Positions 35,938 through 45,710 of a stretch of 64,000 bases of DNA are shown one piece after another. The position numbers and the translations under genes are program-made. Position 1 is the stretch's first letter; every line of letters begins with the position of its first letter. Under the pieces are notes generated by a model that was not told the origin of the DNA, did no database searches, and worked only from the letters and a program-made list of their open reading frames with translations. Location: assembly GCF_029167625.1 (NCBI RefSeq), contig NZ_CP119145.1, positions 5,580,001 through 5,644,000 of the forward strand, in the 5' to 3' direction. The stretch is from Streptomyces sp. AM 4-1-1. Its GTDB lineage: Bacteria > Actinomycetota > Actinomycetes > Streptomycetales > Streptomycetaceae.

Positions 35938-36870
35938 ATGGCCGTCGTCACGATGCGGGAGCTGCTGGAAAGCGGCGTCCACTTCGGTCACCAGACCCGT
36001 CGCTGGAACCCGAAGATGAAGCGCTTCATCTTCACCGAGCGCAACGGCATCTACATCATCGACCTGCTCCAGTCGCTGTCGTACATCGACCGCGCCTACG
36101 AGTTCGTCAAGGAGACCGTCGCCCACGGCGGCTCGATCATGTTCATCGGTACGAAGAAGCAGGCCCAGGAGGCCATCGCCGAGCAGGCGACGCGCGTCGG
36201 CATGCCGTACGTCAACCAGCGCTGGCTGGGTGGCATGCTCACCAACTTCTCGACCGTCTACAAGCGCCTTCAGCGTCTGAAGGAGCTTGAGCAGATCGAC
36301 TTCGAGGACGTGGCCGCCTCCGGCCTCACCAAGAAGGAGCTCCTGGTCCTCTCCCGCGAGAAGGCCAAGCTGGAGAAGACCCTCGGTGGTATCCGCGAGA
36401 TGTCGAAGGTGCCCAGCGCCGTCTGGATCGTCGACACCAAGAAGGAGCACATCGCCGTCGGTGAGGCGCGCAAGCTCCACATCCCGGTCGTCGCGATCCT
36501 CGACACCAACTGCGACCCCGACGAGGTCGACTACAAGATCCCGGGCAACGACGACGCGATCCGCTCCGTCACCCTGCTCACCCGTGTGATCGCCGACGCC
36601 GTCGCCGAGGGCCTCATCGCCCGTTCCGGCGCCGCGACCGGCGACTCGAAGCCGGGCGAGAAGGCCGCCGGCGAGCCGCTGGCCGAGTGGGAGCGTGACC
36701 TGCTCGACGGCGACAAGAAGGACGAGGCCGCCGCCGAGGTCCAGAGCTCCGCCGAGACCGAGAAGGCCGCGGACGCGGAGACCCCGGCCGCCGAGGCCGT
36801 CGCCGAGACCCCGGCCGAGGCCGAGACCCCGGCCGCCGAGGCGCCCGCTGCGGACGCCGAGCAGGCCTGA
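35938..36870 (+). CDS. rpsB: Small ribosomal subunit protein uS2
   Basis: The product starts [31 protein letters not shown] and has the conserved [27 protein letters not shown] and [13 protein letters not shown] blocks. The 310 residues exceed E. coli S2 because of an Ala/Glu/Pro/Thr-rich C-terminal tail typical of Streptomyces. AAGGAG lies 7 bases before the ATG. A strong hairpin separates it from tsf. Confidence 0.97.
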   Translation: MAVVTMRELLESGVHFGHQTRRWNPKMKRFIFTERNGIYIIDLLQSLSYIDRAYEFVKETVAHGGSIMFIGTKKQAQEAIAEQATRVGMPYVNQRWLGGMLTNFSTVYKRLQRLKELEQIDFEDVAASGLTKKELLVLSREKAKLEKTLGGIREMSKVPSAVWIVDTKKEHIAVGEARKLHIPVVAILDTNCDPDEVDYKIPGNDDAIRSVTLLTRVIADAVAEGLIARSGAATGDSKPGEKAAGEPLAEWERDLLDGDKKDEAAAEVQSSAETEKAADAETPAAEAVAETPAEAETPAAEAPAADAEQA

Positions 36871-36890
36871 CACCTCCGTCACGGCTGAAG

Positions 36891-36928
36891 ACGGCGGGGG
36901 CGGGCGCCACGAGCGCCGCCCCCGCCGT
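36891..36928 (+). terminator. Hairpin between rpsB and tsf (terminator or attenuator)
   Basis: ACGGCGGGGGCG (36891-36902) pairs exactly with CGCCCCCGCCGT (36917-36928), and GCGC pairs extend the stem inward. Position between two co-regulated genes suggests partial termination adjusting tsf relative to rpsB. Confidence 0.7.
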
Positions 36929-36970
36929 TCACCCGTAGATCTTTCAGACTTCGAGAGAGAACACAGACTC

Positions 36971-37825
36971 ATGGCGAACTACACCGCCGCTGACGTCAAG
37001 AAGCTCCGCGAGCTCACCGGCGCCGGCATGATGGACTGCAAGAAGGCGCTCGACGAGGGCGACGGCAACGTCGACAAGGCCGTCGAACTCCTCCGTGTCA
37101 AGGGCCAGAAGGGCGTCGCCAAGCGCGAGGGCCGCTCTGCCGAGAACGGCGCCGTCGTCTCCCTCATCTCCGAGGACAAGACGTCCGGCGTCCTCCTTGA
37201 GCTGAAGTGCGAGACGGACTTCGTCGCCAAGGGCGACAAGTTCCAGGCCGTCGCCAACACGCTCGCCGCGCACGTGGCCGCGACCTCCCCGGCCGACCTG
37301 GCCGCTCTGCTCGGTTCCGAGATCGAGGCCGGCAAGACCGTTCAGGCGTACGTCGACGAGGCGAACGCCAACCTCGGCGAGAAGATCGTCCTGGACCGCT
37401 TCGCGCAGTTCACGGGCGGTTACGTGGCCGCGTACATGCACCGCACCATGCCCGACCTCCCGCCGCAGGTCGGCGTGCTCGTCGAGCTGGACAAGGGCTC
37501 CGCGTCCGACGAGGCCGCCGCCGCGGTCGCCAAGGACGTCGCGCAGCACATCGCCGCCTTCGCCCCGAAGTACCTGAACCGCGACGAGGTCCCGGCCGAG
37601 ACGGTCGAGAACGAGCGCCGCGTCGCCGAGGCCACCTCGCGCGAGGAGGGCAAGCCCGAGGCCGCCCTCCCGAAGATCGTCGAGGGTCGCGTCAACGGCT
37701 TCTTCAAGGACGTCGTCGCCCTGGAGCAGGCGTTCGCCAAGGACAACAAGAAGTCCGTCCAGAAGGTCCTGGACGAGGCCGGTGTCCAGCTGAAGCGCTT
37801 CTCGCGCATCAAGGTCGGTCTCTGA
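36971..37825 (+). CDS. tsf: Elongation factor Ts
   Basis: Nucleotide exchange factor for EF-Tu. The N-terminal UBA-like domain reads [44 protein letters not shown]. The core has [17 protein letters not shown] and [19 protein letters not shown]. The 284-residue length is close to the Streptomyces norm. ATG 36971 follows a GAGAGAA tract. rpsB-tsf is a near-universal pair. Confidence 0.97.
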   Translation: MANYTAADVKKLRELTGAGMMDCKKALDEGDGNVDKAVELLRVKGQKGVAKREGRSAENGAVVSLISEDKTSGVLLELKCETDFVAKGDKFQAVANTLAAHVAATSPADLAALLGSEIEAGKTVQAYVDEANANLGEKIVLDRFAQFTGGYVAAYMHRTMPDLPPQVGVLVELDKGSASDEAAAAVAKDVAQHIAAFAPKYLNRDEVPAETVENERRVAEATSREEGKPEAALPKIVEGRVNGFFKDVVALEQAFAKDNKKSVQKVLDEAGVQLKRFSRIKVGL

Positions 37826-37912
37826 GCCGGCACGCGAACGACGGTGGCCCCCGATAGGGTCTAGTGCAGTCGCCGGCCGCACACCCGCCGGACGACCGCA
37901 GATCTGACGAGG

Positions 37913-37956
37913 AGGCCATTGCCGCTGAGGGACACCAGACCCACCGGCAATGGCCT
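37913..37956 (+). promoter_or_regulatory. 12-bp hairpin in the pyrH leader, candidate attenuator
   Basis: AGGCCATTGCCG (37913-37924) pairs perfectly with CGGCAATGGCCT (37945-37956) across a 20-base loop and is followed by TCTTCG. The ribosome binding site GAGGAG and the pyrH ATG come 14-30 bases later. It can act as tsf terminator or as a regulated leader terminator for pyrH. Confidence 0.6.
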
Positions 37957-37985
37957 TCTTCGTATGTGCACGAGGAGATATCCCC

Positions 37986-38762
37986 ATGAACAACGGCCCG
38001 GACGCCGCCAAAGGCGACCACAAGCGTGACGAGGGCAAGGTGACCGGACGCTTCATGCTGAAGCTGTCCGGAGAGGCGTTCGCCGGCGGCGGAGGGCTCG
38101 GCGTCGACCCCGACGTCGTCCACGCCATCGCCCGGGAGATCGCGGCGGTCGTCCGCGACGGCGCGGAAATCGCCGTCGTCATCGGCGGCGGCAACTTCTT
38201 CCGGGGTGCCGAGCTCCAGCAGCGCGGCATGGACCGGGCCCGGTCCGACTACATGGGCATGCTCGGCACGGTCATGAACTGCCTGGCGCTCCAGGACTTC
38301 CTGGAGAAGGAAGGCATCGACTCCCGCGTCCAGACCGCCATCACCATGGGACAGGTCGCGGAGCCCTACATCCCGCTGCGCGCCGTGCGACACCTGGAGA
38401 AGGGCCGCGTGGTCATCTTCGGCGCGGGCATGGGCATGCCGTACTTCTCCACCGACACCACCGCCGCGCAGCGCGCCCTGGAGATCGACGCCGAGGCGCT
38501 GCTGATGGGGAAGAACGGGGTGGACGGGGTGTACGACTCCGACCCGAAGACCAACCCCGGCGCGGTGAAGTTCGACGCGCTGGAGTACAGCGAGGTGCTG
38601 GCCCGCGATCTCAAGATCGCGGACGCCACCGCCATCACGCTCTGCCGAGACAACCAGCTGCCGATCCTCGTCTTCGAGCTGACCGCGGCGGGCAATATCG
38701 CCCGCGCGGTCAAGGGTGAGAAGATCGGCACGCTCGTGAGCGACCAGGACACCCGGGCCTGA
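37986..38762 (+). CDS. pyrH: Uridylate kinase (UMP kinase)
   Basis: Converts UMP to UDP using ATP. The amino acid kinase fold shows [70 protein letters not shown] and [13 protein letters not shown]. The 258-residue product has a 20-residue hydrophilic N-terminal extension. ATG 37986 has GAGGAG 8 bases upstream; an upstream in-frame ATG at 37950 lies in the leader hairpin and is unlikely. frr follows. Confidence 0.96.
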   Translation: MNNGPDAAKGDHKRDEGKVTGRFMLKLSGEAFAGGGGLGVDPDVVHAIAREIAAVVRDGAEIAVVIGGGNFFRGAELQQRGMDRARSDYMGMLGTVMNCLALQDFLEKEGIDSRVQTAITMGQVAEPYIPLRAVRHLEKGRVVIFGAGMGMPYFSTDTTAAQRALEIDAEALLMGKNGVDGVYDSDPKTNPGAVKFDALEYSEVLARDLKIADATAITLCRDNQLPILVFELTAAGNIARAVKGEKIGTLVSDQDTRA

Positions 38763-38922
38763 GACCGGGCACCGGCCCGGGGAGACCACCGAGGCCGTCC
38801 GGGAAGAAGCCCCCAAGGATGGACAACGGCCTGCCGGTCGGACACCGTGCAGGTGAGGACGCGACGCAGGACCCGCAGGGCCCGGTCATGCCGGACCCGA
38901 TCAAGACACGCAGGAGCACGTG

Positions 38923-39480
38923 GTGATCGAAGAAATCCTCCTCGAGGCCGAGGAGAAGATGGAGAAGGCCGTCGTGGTCGCGAAAGAGGACTTCGCCGCG
39001 ATCCGCACCGGCCGTGCGCACCCGGCGATGTTCAACAAGATCGTGGCCGACTACTACGGCGCGCTGACCCCGATCAACCAGCTCGCCTCGTTCTCGGTTC
39101 CCGAACCGCGGATGGCGGTCGTGACCCCGTTCGACAAGAGCGCGCTGCGCAACATCGAGCAGGCGATCCGCGACTCCGACCTCGGGGTCAACCCGAGCAA
39201 TGACGGCAATATCATCCGGGTGAACTTCCCGGAGCTCACCGAGGAGCGTCGCCGCGACTACATCAAGGTCGCGAAGACGAAGGCCGAGGACTCCAAGATC
39301 TCCATCCGCGCGGTCCGCCGCAAGGCCAAGGAGACCCTCGACAAGCTGGTCAAGGACAAGGAGTCCGGCGAGGACGAGGTACGCCGCGCCGAGAAGGAGC
39401 TCGACGACACCACCGCGAAGTACGTCGCGCAGGTGGACGAGCTGCTCAAGCACAAGGAAGCCGAGCTGCTCGAAGTCTGA
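38923..39480 (+). CDS. frr: Ribosome recycling factor
   Basis: RRF splits post-termination ribosomes with EF-G. The 185-residue product starts [17 protein letters not shown] and contains the conserved [30 protein letters not shown], and [24 protein letters not shown]. Tandem GTG codons occur at 38920 and 38923; GCAGGAG is optimally spaced from the second. The stop overlaps the cdsA ATG by one base. Confidence 0.97.
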   Translation: MIEEILLEAEEKMEKAVVVAKEDFAAIRTGRAHPAMFNKIVADYYGALTPINQLASFSVPEPRMAVVTPFDKSALRNIEQAIRDSDLGVNPSNDGNIIRVNFPELTEERRRDYIKVAKTKAEDSKISIRAVRRKAKETLDKLVKDKESGEDEVRRAEKELDDTTAKYVAQVDELLKHKEAELLEV

Positions 39481-40565
39481 TGAACGACTCTTCCTGGGGC
39501 GCCTCGCCGGGAGCCGGTCATCGGGGTACGTCCGAGATGGGTTCCGCCCCGGCGGGTCCCGTTCACGATGTACGCGACGCCCCGCAGACTCGGCCCATGC
39601 CCATCGTGCCGGACGTTCCCGACGCAGGTAGAGACGCTGACGACCCCGACGACCGGGACCGGGGGGCCGCCCAGCCGGGCGGTCCCCCGTTCCGCGACGA
39701 GATGCCGCAGGAGCCCATGTCCACCCCGCCGCCGCCCCCGCCGCAGAAGAAGCGCGCGGGCCGCGATCTGCGCGCCGCCATAGGGGTCGGCGTGGGGCTC
39801 GGCGTGGTGGTCATCGCCTCGCTCTTCGTGGTGAAGGCCGTGTTCGTGGGCGTGATCGTCGTCGCCGTGGTCATCGGTCTGTGGGAGCTCACCTCGCGGC
39901 TGGCGGAACGCAAGGAGCTCAAGGCACCGCTCGTCCCGCTCGCCGTCGGTGGCGCGGCGATGGTCGTGTCCGGCTACGTGTGGGGGGCCCAGGGCGCGTG
40001 GATCGCCATGGCGCTGACCGCCCTCGCGGTACTCGTGTGGCGGATGACGGCGCCACCGGAGGGCTACCTCAAGGACGTCACGGCGGGTGTCTTCGCCGCG
40101 TTCTACGTACCGTTCCTGGCGACGTTCGTCGCCCTGCTCCTGGCGGCGGACGACGGCCCGTGGCGGGTCCTCACCTTCCTGCTGCTGACGGTGGTCAGTG
40201 ACACGGGCGCGTACGCCGTCGGCTGGCGCTTCGGGAAGCACAAGCTCGCGCCGCGCATCAGTCCGGGGAAGACCCGTGAGGGCCTGTTCGGAGCGGTCTC
40301 CTTCGCGATGGTCGCCGGCGCGCTGTGCATGGAGTTCCTGATCGACGACGGCGCCTGGTGGCAGGGGCTGCTGCTCGGCCTCGCCGTCGCGGCCAGTGCC
40401 ACCCTCGGTGACCTGGGCGAGTCCATGATCAAGCGGGACCTCGGGATCAAGGACATGGGCACGCTGCTGCCGGGGCATGGCGGGATCATGGACCGGCTCG
40501 ACTCGCTGCTGCCGTCCGCACCGGTCGTCTGGCTGCTGCTGGTGATCTTCGTCGGCTCCGGCTGA
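39480..40565 (+). CDS. cdsA: Phosphatidate cytidylyltransferase
   Basis: Membrane enzyme making CDP-diacylglycerol from phosphatidate and CTP, the branch point of phospholipid synthesis. The first 95 residues are a Pro/Asp/Gly-rich cytoplasmic extension. At least seven hydrophobic helices follow. The signature SATLGDLGESMIKRDLGIKD, then GTLLPGHGGIMDRLDSLL, is complete. The 361-residue length, with the extension, is usual for Streptomyces. It is coupled to frr and ends in a perfect terminator. Confidence 0.95.
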   Translation: MNDSSWGASPGAGHRGTSEMGSAPAGPVHDVRDAPQTRPMPIVPDVPDAGRDADDPDDRDRGAAQPGGPPFRDEMPQEPMSTPPPPPPQKKRAGRDLRAAIGVGVGLGVVVIASLFVVKAVFVGVIVVAVVIGLWELTSRLAERKELKAPLVPLAVGGAAMVVSGYVWGAQGAWIAMALTALAVLVWRMTAPPEGYLKDVTAGVFAAFYVPFLATFVALLLAADDGPWRVLTFLLLTVVSDTGAYAVGWRFGKHKLAPRISPGKTREGLFGAVSFAMVAGALCMEFLIDDGAWWQGLLLGLAVAASATLGDLGESMIKRDLGIKDMGTLLPGHGGIMDRLDSLLPSAPVVWLLLVIFVGSG

Positions 40566-40608
40566 CGAGGAGGGCGCACTCCGCGTACCGGGAGCGCGTC
40601 GTCGTTCC

Positions 40609-40644
40609 CGGTGAGGGCCCGCCGTCCACGGCGGGCCCTCACCG
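40609..40644. terminator. Bidirectional terminator with perfect 16-bp stem
   Basis: CGGTGAGGGCCCGCCG (40609-40624) pairs exactly with 40629-40644 across TCCA. It lies between convergent cdsA and the minus-strand nucleotidyltransferase gene. Confidence 0.9.
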
Positions 40645-40647
40645 CGT

Positions 40648-41415
40648 TCAGGCCGTTTCGACGGCCCGCTCCAGCAGGGACAGCGTCTCGTCGACGGCAC
40701 GGGTCAGGTCTTCCGGTACGGGGGACAGCCCGGCCAGGACGCGGTCGACGCCCCTCAGTCCCGCACGGTCGAGCAGCGTCTTCTCGTTGGTGACCCACTG
40801 CCCCCGCGCTGCCAGGACCGCGTGCGCCGTCTGGCAGGCGGCGACGCCGATCGCTCCCACGGTGTCGGTGAGGTTGCCCCGCTCGGCGTGGGCGGTGCGT
40901 GCGTAGTCGAGGGTGAGCCGGGCCGCGTTCCACCACTGAGCGGGCGCGGTGCGCCGCAGTTCCGCGGGGAAGTCGGGGCGCGGCAGCTGTCCGTGCAGCA
41001 CCTGGTTGACGGCCAGCTCGGCGACGACCAGATAGGTCGGGATTCCGGCCAGGTGGAACATGAGCCGCTCGACGGCGAACCGCCCCTGGCGGGCCTGCGC
41101 GAGCTGATGCTCCACGTCGTCGAGGTCGCGGTAGTGCACGTCGATGTGCCGGGCGCCGACCCGGAGCCACGCTCCGCCGTTGAACACGCCACCGCCCCAC
41201 TCGCCGATCCCGGAGACCTCCCCGGGCCAGCCGAGGGCGCGCAGGGCGTCGGGGGAGAAGGTCCCCCGGTAGTAGACGGCGAAGTCCCAGTCGCTGTCGG
41301 CCCGATGCGTGCCGGCGGCCCGCGAGCCCCCCAACGCCACGGCCCGCACCCCCGGCAGGCCGGCGAGCCGGTCCGTGACGTGAACGAGGAAGGAGTGTTC
41401 GTCGTCGAAGCGCAT
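40648..41415 (-). CDS. MNT-type nucleotidyltransferase domain protein
   Basis: The 255-residue product has a Pol-beta-superfamily nucleotidyltransferase site: [24 protein letters not shown] with the GS and DxD motifs, and a later HIDVHYRDL that can supply the third acidic residue. A helical C-terminal region ([13 protein letters not shown]...[13 protein letters not shown]) follows. Related proteins include antibiotic-modifying or MNT-like enzymes; the substrate here is unknown. No HEPN-type partner lies beside it, so a HEPN-MNT toxin pair is not supported. ATG 41415 is chosen because the upstream frame is not protein-like. Confidence 0.82.
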   Translation of the reverse strand: MRFDDEHSFLVHVTDRLAGLPGVRAVALGGSRAAGTHRADSDWDFAVYYRGTFSPDALRALGWPGEVSGIGEWGGGVFNGGAWLRVGARHIDVHYRDLDDVEHQLAQARQGRFAVERLMFHLAGIPTYLVVAELAVNQVLHGQLPRPDFPAELRRTAPAQWWNAARLTLDYARTAHAERGNLTDTVGAIGVAACQTAHAVLAARGQWVTNEKTLLDRAGLRGVDRVLAGLSPVPEDLTRAVDETLSLLERAVETA

Positions 41416-41574
41416 GGACGTGAGGGTAGGCGGGCGGACACCGGACCGCGGACCATTTTCCTGTTCGCTCCGGTCGCGGCCGATCCCACCGGCCGCTCCC
41501 GCACGGGAGCACCGGAGCCGCCCGGACCGACGGCGACCTTCGGCACGCGGCGTGTCTGCGACACTGGAGGAACC

Positions 41575-42681
41575 ATGCCTAAGCCCGGAGAACTCACTTT
41601 CGTCGCGCCCCGCGGGGCCAAGCAGCCGCCGCGGCACCTCGCCGACCTCACGCCTGCCGAGCGCAAGGAGGCCGTCGCCGCGATCGGTGAGAAGCCGTTC
41701 CGCGCCCAGCAGCTGTCGCAGCACTACTTCGCGCGGTACGCGCACGACCCGTCCGAGTGGACCAACATCCCGGCCGGATCGCGGGACAAGCTCGCCGACG
41801 CGATGTTCCCGGACCTGATGTCCGTCGTACGGCACATCAGCTGCGACGACGACACCACCCGTAAGACGCTGTGGAAGCTGCACGACGGGACGCTCGTCGA
41901 GTCCGTCCTGATGCGCTACCCCGAACGCGTCACCATGTGCGTCTCGTCACAGGCCGGCTGCGGGATGAACTGCCCGTTCTGCGCGACCGGGCAGGCGGGC
42001 CTGGACCGTAACCTGTCGACCGCCGAGATCGTGCACCAGATCGTGGACGGCATGCGGGCGCTGCGCGACGGTGAGGTCCCCGGCGGTCCGGCGCGGCTGT
42101 CCAACATCGTGTTCATGGGCATGGGCGAACCGCTCGCCAACTACAAGCGGGTGGTCGGCGCGATCCGGCGGCTGACGGACCCGGAGCCCGACGGGCTCGG
42201 GATCTCGCAGCGGGGCGTCACCGTCTCCACGGTCGGACTGGTCCCGGCGATGCTGCGGTTCGCCGACGAGGGCTTCAAGTGCCGTCTGGCCGTCTCGCTG
42301 CACGCCCCCGACGACGAGCTGCGCGACACGCTCGTACCGGTGAACACCCGGTGGAAGGTGCGCGAGGTGCTGGACGCCGCGTGGGAGTACGCGGAGAAGT
42401 CCGGCCGCCGGATCTCCGTCGAGTACGCGCTGATCCGTGACATCAACGACCAGGCGTGGCGCGGTGACCTGCTGGGCCGGCTCCTCAAGGGCAAGCGGGT
42501 GCACGTCAACCTCATTCCGCTGAACCCGACGCCCGGTTCGAAGTGGACGGCCTCCCGGCCCGAGGACGAGAAGGCGTTCGTCGAGGCGATCGCCGCCCAC
42601 GGGGTGCCGGTGACCGTCCGGGACACCCGTGGTCAGGAGATCGACGGGGCCTGCGGGCAGCTGGCGGCGGCCGAGCGCTGA
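41575..42681 (+). CDS. rlmN: 23S rRNA (adenine2503-C2)/tRNA (adenine37-C2)-methyltransferase RlmN
   Basis: Radical-SAM methyltransferase. The 4Fe-4S motif [14 protein letters not shown] (CxxxCxxC) is present, along with [22 protein letters not shown] and [16 protein letters not shown] further conserved cysteine lies near the C-terminus (DGACGQL), as the mechanism requires. The 368 residues are normal. TGGAGGA lies 5 bases before the ATG. It precedes the TPP riboswitch but has its own context. Confidence 0.96.
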   Translation: MPKPGELTFVAPRGAKQPPRHLADLTPAERKEAVAAIGEKPFRAQQLSQHYFARYAHDPSEWTNIPAGSRDKLADAMFPDLMSVVRHISCDDDTTRKTLWKLHDGTLVESVLMRYPERVTMCVSSQAGCGMNCPFCATGQAGLDRNLSTAEIVHQIVDGMRALRDGEVPGGPARLSNIVFMGMGEPLANYKRVVGAIRRLTDPEPDGLGISQRGVTVSTVGLVPAMLRFADEGFKCRLAVSLHAPDDELRDTLVPVNTRWKVREVLDAAWEYAEKSGRRISVEYALIRDINDQAWRGDLLGRLLKGKRVHVNLIPLNPTPGSKWTASRPEDEKAFVEAIAAHGVPVTVRDTRGQEIDGACGQLAAAER

Positions 42682-42714
42682 GGCCGAAAAGGCACGTGTA
42701 GCCTGGGCCGAACC

Positions 42715-42809
42715 AACTTCATATTCCGACAGGGGAGCGCCACAGCGCTGAGAGTGCGGCACGCCGCAGACCCTCTGAACCTCGCCCGGGTCATTCCGGG
42801 TAGGAAGTT
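42715..42809 (+). promoter_or_regulatory. TPP riboswitch (THI element) aptamer
   Basis: The core elements occur in order: ACAGGGGAGC (42730), GCGCTGAGAGTGCGGC, GACCCTCTGAACCT and CCGGGTCATTCCGGGTAGGAAG. P1 is formed by AACTTC (42715-42720) with GAAGTT (42804-42809). It controls the thiBPQ-like operon, presumably switching it off when thiamine pyrophosphate binds. Confidence 0.95.
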
Positions 42810-42832
42810 CGGTCGTTACTCGAGCTGTTGCG

Positions 42833-42860
42833 CCCTGCCCGCTCTCCGGAGCGGGCAGGG
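42833..42860 (+). terminator. Expression-platform terminator of the TPP riboswitch
   Basis: CCCTGCCCGCTC (42833-42844) pairs perfectly with GAGCGGGCAGGG (42849-42860) over a TCCG loop, 23 bases after the aptamer. It ends before the AGGAGG ribosome binding site. The layout points to transcriptional attenuation, although no alternative antiterminator pairing is obvious. Confidence 0.8.
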
Positions 42861-42895
42861 CCGCGTCTCTTCCTGGTCACCCCCAGGAGGAATGA

Positions 42896-43999
42896 ATGCA
42901 CACCACCACGAAGACCGCCGCGATCTCGCTCGCCGCGGCCCTCGGCGTCACGGCGCTGGCCGGCTGCGGCGGTTCAGACGACTCCGGCGCCGGGAGCGGC
43001 GCGTCGAAGGGGACCGGGTCGAAGACGGTCACCCTGGTCAGCCACGACTCGTTCGCCGCCTCCCCCGCCGTGCTGAAGGCGTTCACCGAGGAGACCGGCT
43101 ACACCGTCAAGGTACTGAAGAGCGGTGACGCCGGAGCCGCCCTCAACCAGGAGATCCTGACCAAGGGCTCCCCGCGCGGCGACGTGTTCTTCGGCGTCGA
43201 CAACACCCTGCTCTCACGCGCCCTCGACAACGGGCTGTTCACCCCGTACGAGGCGAAGGGCCTCGACCGGGTCTCGCCCGACGCCCGGCTCGACGGGGAC
43301 AAGCACCGGGTCACGCCCGTCGACACCGGCGACATCTGTGTCAACTACGACAAGAAGTACTTCGCGGACAAGAAGCTCGCCCCGCCGCAGAGCTTCGCCG
43401 ACCTGGTGAAGCCCGCGTACAAGAACCTGCTCGTCACCGAGAACCCGGCGACCTCGTCGCCCGGTCTAGGCTTCCTCCTCGGCACGGTCGCCGCCTACGG
43501 CGACGGGGGCCACGAGGACTACTGGAAGAAGCTCAGGAGCAACGGGGTCAAGGTCGTCGACGGCTGGGAGCAGGCGTACAACGAGGAGTTCTCCGGCTCC
43601 GCGGGCGGCCGCAAGGCCAAGGCCGACCGCCCGCTCGTCGTGTCGTACGCCTCCAGCCCGCCCGTCGAGGTGCTGTACGCGAAGCCGCAGCCGGCCGAGG
43701 CGCCGACCGGCGTCGCCACCGGCACCTGCTTCCGGCAGACGGAGTTCGCGGGTCTGCTGACCGGGGCGAAGAACGAGGAGGGCGGCAAGGCCCTGCTGGA
43801 CTTCCTGATCAGCGAGAAGTTCCAGGACGACATGCCGCTCACCATGTTCGTGAACCCCGTGGTCAAGGACGCGAAGCTGCCGGAACTCTTCACCAGGTTC
43901 GGCGCGAAGGTCGACAAGCCGGCCACGGTCGACCCGGAGAAGATCTCCAAGAACCGTGAGCAGTGGGTCCAGTCGTGGTCCTCGCTCGTCGTGAAGTAA
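42896..43999 (+). CDS. thiB: Thiamine ABC transporter substrate-binding lipoprotein
   Basis: Extracytoplasmic thiamine-binding protein. A lipoprotein signal peptide ends in the lipobox LAGC (residue 24), followed by a Ser/Gly linker. The body shows the ThiB pattern: VTLVSHDSFAASPAVLKAFTEETGYTVKVL, GDVFFGVDNTLLSRALDNGLFTPY, NPATSSPGLGFLLGTVAAYGD and FLISEKFQDDMPLTMFVNPV. The 367 residues are normal. AGGAGG precedes the ATG, and the TPP riboswitch upstream supports the substrate. Confidence 0.93.
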   Translation: MHTTTKTAAISLAAALGVTALAGCGGSDDSGAGSGASKGTGSKTVTLVSHDSFAASPAVLKAFTEETGYTVKVLKSGDAGAALNQEILTKGSPRGDVFFGVDNTLLSRALDNGLFTPYEAKGLDRVSPDARLDGDKHRVTPVDTGDICVNYDKKYFADKKLAPPQSFADLVKPAYKNLLVTENPATSSPGLGFLLGTVAAYGDGGHEDYWKKLRSNGVKVVDGWEQAYNEEFSGSAGGRKAKADRPLVVSYASSPPVEVLYAKPQPAEAPTGVATGTCFRQTEFAGLLTGAKNEEGGKALLDFLISEKFQDDMPLTMFVNPVVKDAKLPELFTRFGAKVDKPATVDPEKISKNREQWVQSWSSLVVK

Positions 44000-44019
44000 C
44001 GAAGCCCCCCGGCCGCGGG

Positions 44020-45708
44020 GTGGGCGCGCGCGGGGAGGCGGGGCGCCCCGGCGGCCGGGCACGCCGGGACGCGGTGACACGGCTCGCCCTGATGGCCGTG
44101 CCGTTCGCCTTCTTCGCGCTGTTCTTCGCCTACCCCGTCGTCGCGATCGTCGGCCGGGGACTGAAGACCGGCGGTGTCTGGCAGTTCGGCCGGTTCGGCG
44201 AGGTGCTGGCCCGGCCGGACATCCTCGACGTCCTCTGGTTCACCGGCTGGCAGGCGCTCGCCTCGACGGCGCTCACCCTGCTGATCGCGCTGCCCGGCGC
44301 GTACGTCTTCGCCCGCCTCGACTTCCCCGGCAAGCAACTGCTGCGCGCGGTCGTCACCGTGCCGTTCGTGCTGCCGACCGTGGTCGTCGGCACGGCGTTC
44401 CTGGCGCTCCTCGGGCGGGGCGGCCTCCTCGACGAGATGTGGGGGGTACGCCTCGACACCACCGTGTGGGCGATCCTCCTCGCCCATGTCTTCTTCAACT
44501 ACGCGGTGGTCGTGCGGACCGTCGGCGGACTGTGGTCGCAGCTCGACCCGCGCCAGGAGGAGGCCGCCCGGGTCCTGGGCGCCGGGCGGTTCGCGGCCTG
44601 GCGGCGGGTCACCCTGCCGGCCCTCGCGCCCGCCGTGGCCGCCGCCGCGCTGATGGTCTTCCTCTTCACCTTCACCTCCTTCGGTGTCGTGCAGATCCTC
44701 GGCGGCCCGGCCTTCTCCACCCTGGAGGTGGAGATCTACCGGCAGACCGCCCAGTTCCTCGACCTGCCGACGGCCGCCGTGCTGACGCTGGTCCAGTTCG
44801 CCGCGGTCGGCGCGATCCTCGCCGTGCACGCCAGGACCGTGCGCCGCAGGGAGACGGCGCTGAAGCTGGTCGATCCGGCGCAGACCGCGCGCCGCCCGCG
44901 CGGCGCCGGACAGTGGACGCTGTTCGGCGGGGTGCTGCTGACCGTCGTGGTGCTGCTCCTGCTGCCGCTCGGGGTGCTCGTGGAGCGGTCACTGGCCGTG
45001 CCCGGCGGCGGCCACGGCTTCGACTTCTACCGCGCCCTCGGGTCGGTCGACGCCGCCGGCGGTGTGTTCCTGGTGGCGCCGATCGAGGCGATCTGGAACT
45101 CCCTGCGGTACGCACTGGTCGCCACCGTCATCGCGCTGGTCGTCGGCGGGCTGGCGGCGGCTGCGCTGACCCGGCGCGCGGGACGGCTGGTGCGCGGTTT
45201 CGACGCGCTGCTGATGCTGCCGCTCGGGGTGTCCGCCGTCACCGTCGGATTCGGGTTCCTGATCACCCTGGACAAGCCGCCGCTCGATCTGCGGACCTCG
45301 TGGGTCCTGGTGCCGCTGGCCCAGGCGCTGGTGGGCGTGCCCTTCGTCGTACGGACCATGCTGCCCGTCCTGCGGGCGGTGGACGGCCGGCTGCGGGAGG
45401 CCGCCGCCGTGCTCGGCGCGTCGCCGCTGCGGGCCTGGCGGGAGGTCGATCTGCCGCTGGTGCGGCGGGCGGTGCTGGTCGCGGCGGGCTTCGCGTTCGC
45501 CGTGTCGCTGGGGGAGTTCGGGGCGACGGTGTTCATCGCACGCCCGGACAATCCGACCCTGCCCGTCGCCGTGGCGCGACTGCTGGGCCGGCCCGGTGAG
45601 CTCAACTACGGGCAGGCGATGGCCCTGAGCACCGTACTCATGCTGGTGTGCGCGGTCTCGCTGCTGCTGCTCGAACGTATCCGCACCGACCGATCCGGGG
45701 AGTTCTGA
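44020..45708 (+). CDS. thiP: Thiamine ABC transporter permease
   Basis: The permease has two fused halves with about 12 transmembrane helices. Each half carries an EAA-type coupling loop (EEAARVLGAGRFAAWRRVTLP and EAAAVLGASPLRAWREVDLP), as in ThiP. The start is uncertain: GTG 44020 gives 562 residues and begins just after thiB; GTG 44074 would remove a Gly/Arg-rich leader, and GTG 43963 would overlap thiB. No ribosome binding site stands out. thiQ starts 2 bases downstream. Confidence 0.9.
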   Translation: MGARGEAGRPGGRARRDAVTRLALMAVPFAFFALFFAYPVVAIVGRGLKTGGVWQFGRFGEVLARPDILDVLWFTGWQALASTALTLLIALPGAYVFARLDFPGKQLLRAVVTVPFVLPTVVVGTAFLALLGRGGLLDEMWGVRLDTTVWAILLAHVFFNYAVVVRTVGGLWSQLDPRQEEAARVLGAGRFAAWRRVTLPALAPAVAAAALMVFLFTFTSFGVVQILGGPAFSTLEVEIYRQTAQFLDLPTAAVLTLVQFAAVGAILAVHARTVRRRETALKLVDPAQTARRPRGAGQWTLFGGVLLTVVVLLLLPLGVLVERSLAVPGGGHGFDFYRALGSVDAAGGVFLVAPIEAIWNSLRYALVATVIALVVGGLAAAALTRRAGRLVRGFDALLMLPLGVSAVTVGFGFLITLDKPPLDLRTSWVLVPLAQALVGVPFVVRTMLPVLRAVDGRLREAAAVLGASPLRAWREVDLPLVRRAVLVAAGFAFAVSLGEFGATVFIARPDNPTLPVAVARLLGRPGELNYGQAMALSTVLMLVCAVSLLLLERIRTDRSGEF

Positions 45709-45710
45709 GA

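Noticed and set aside
40648..41415. HEPN-MNT toxin-antitoxin pair
   Set aside because: The MNT-like motif is clear, but neither neighbour (cdsA, rlmN) is a HEPN protein.
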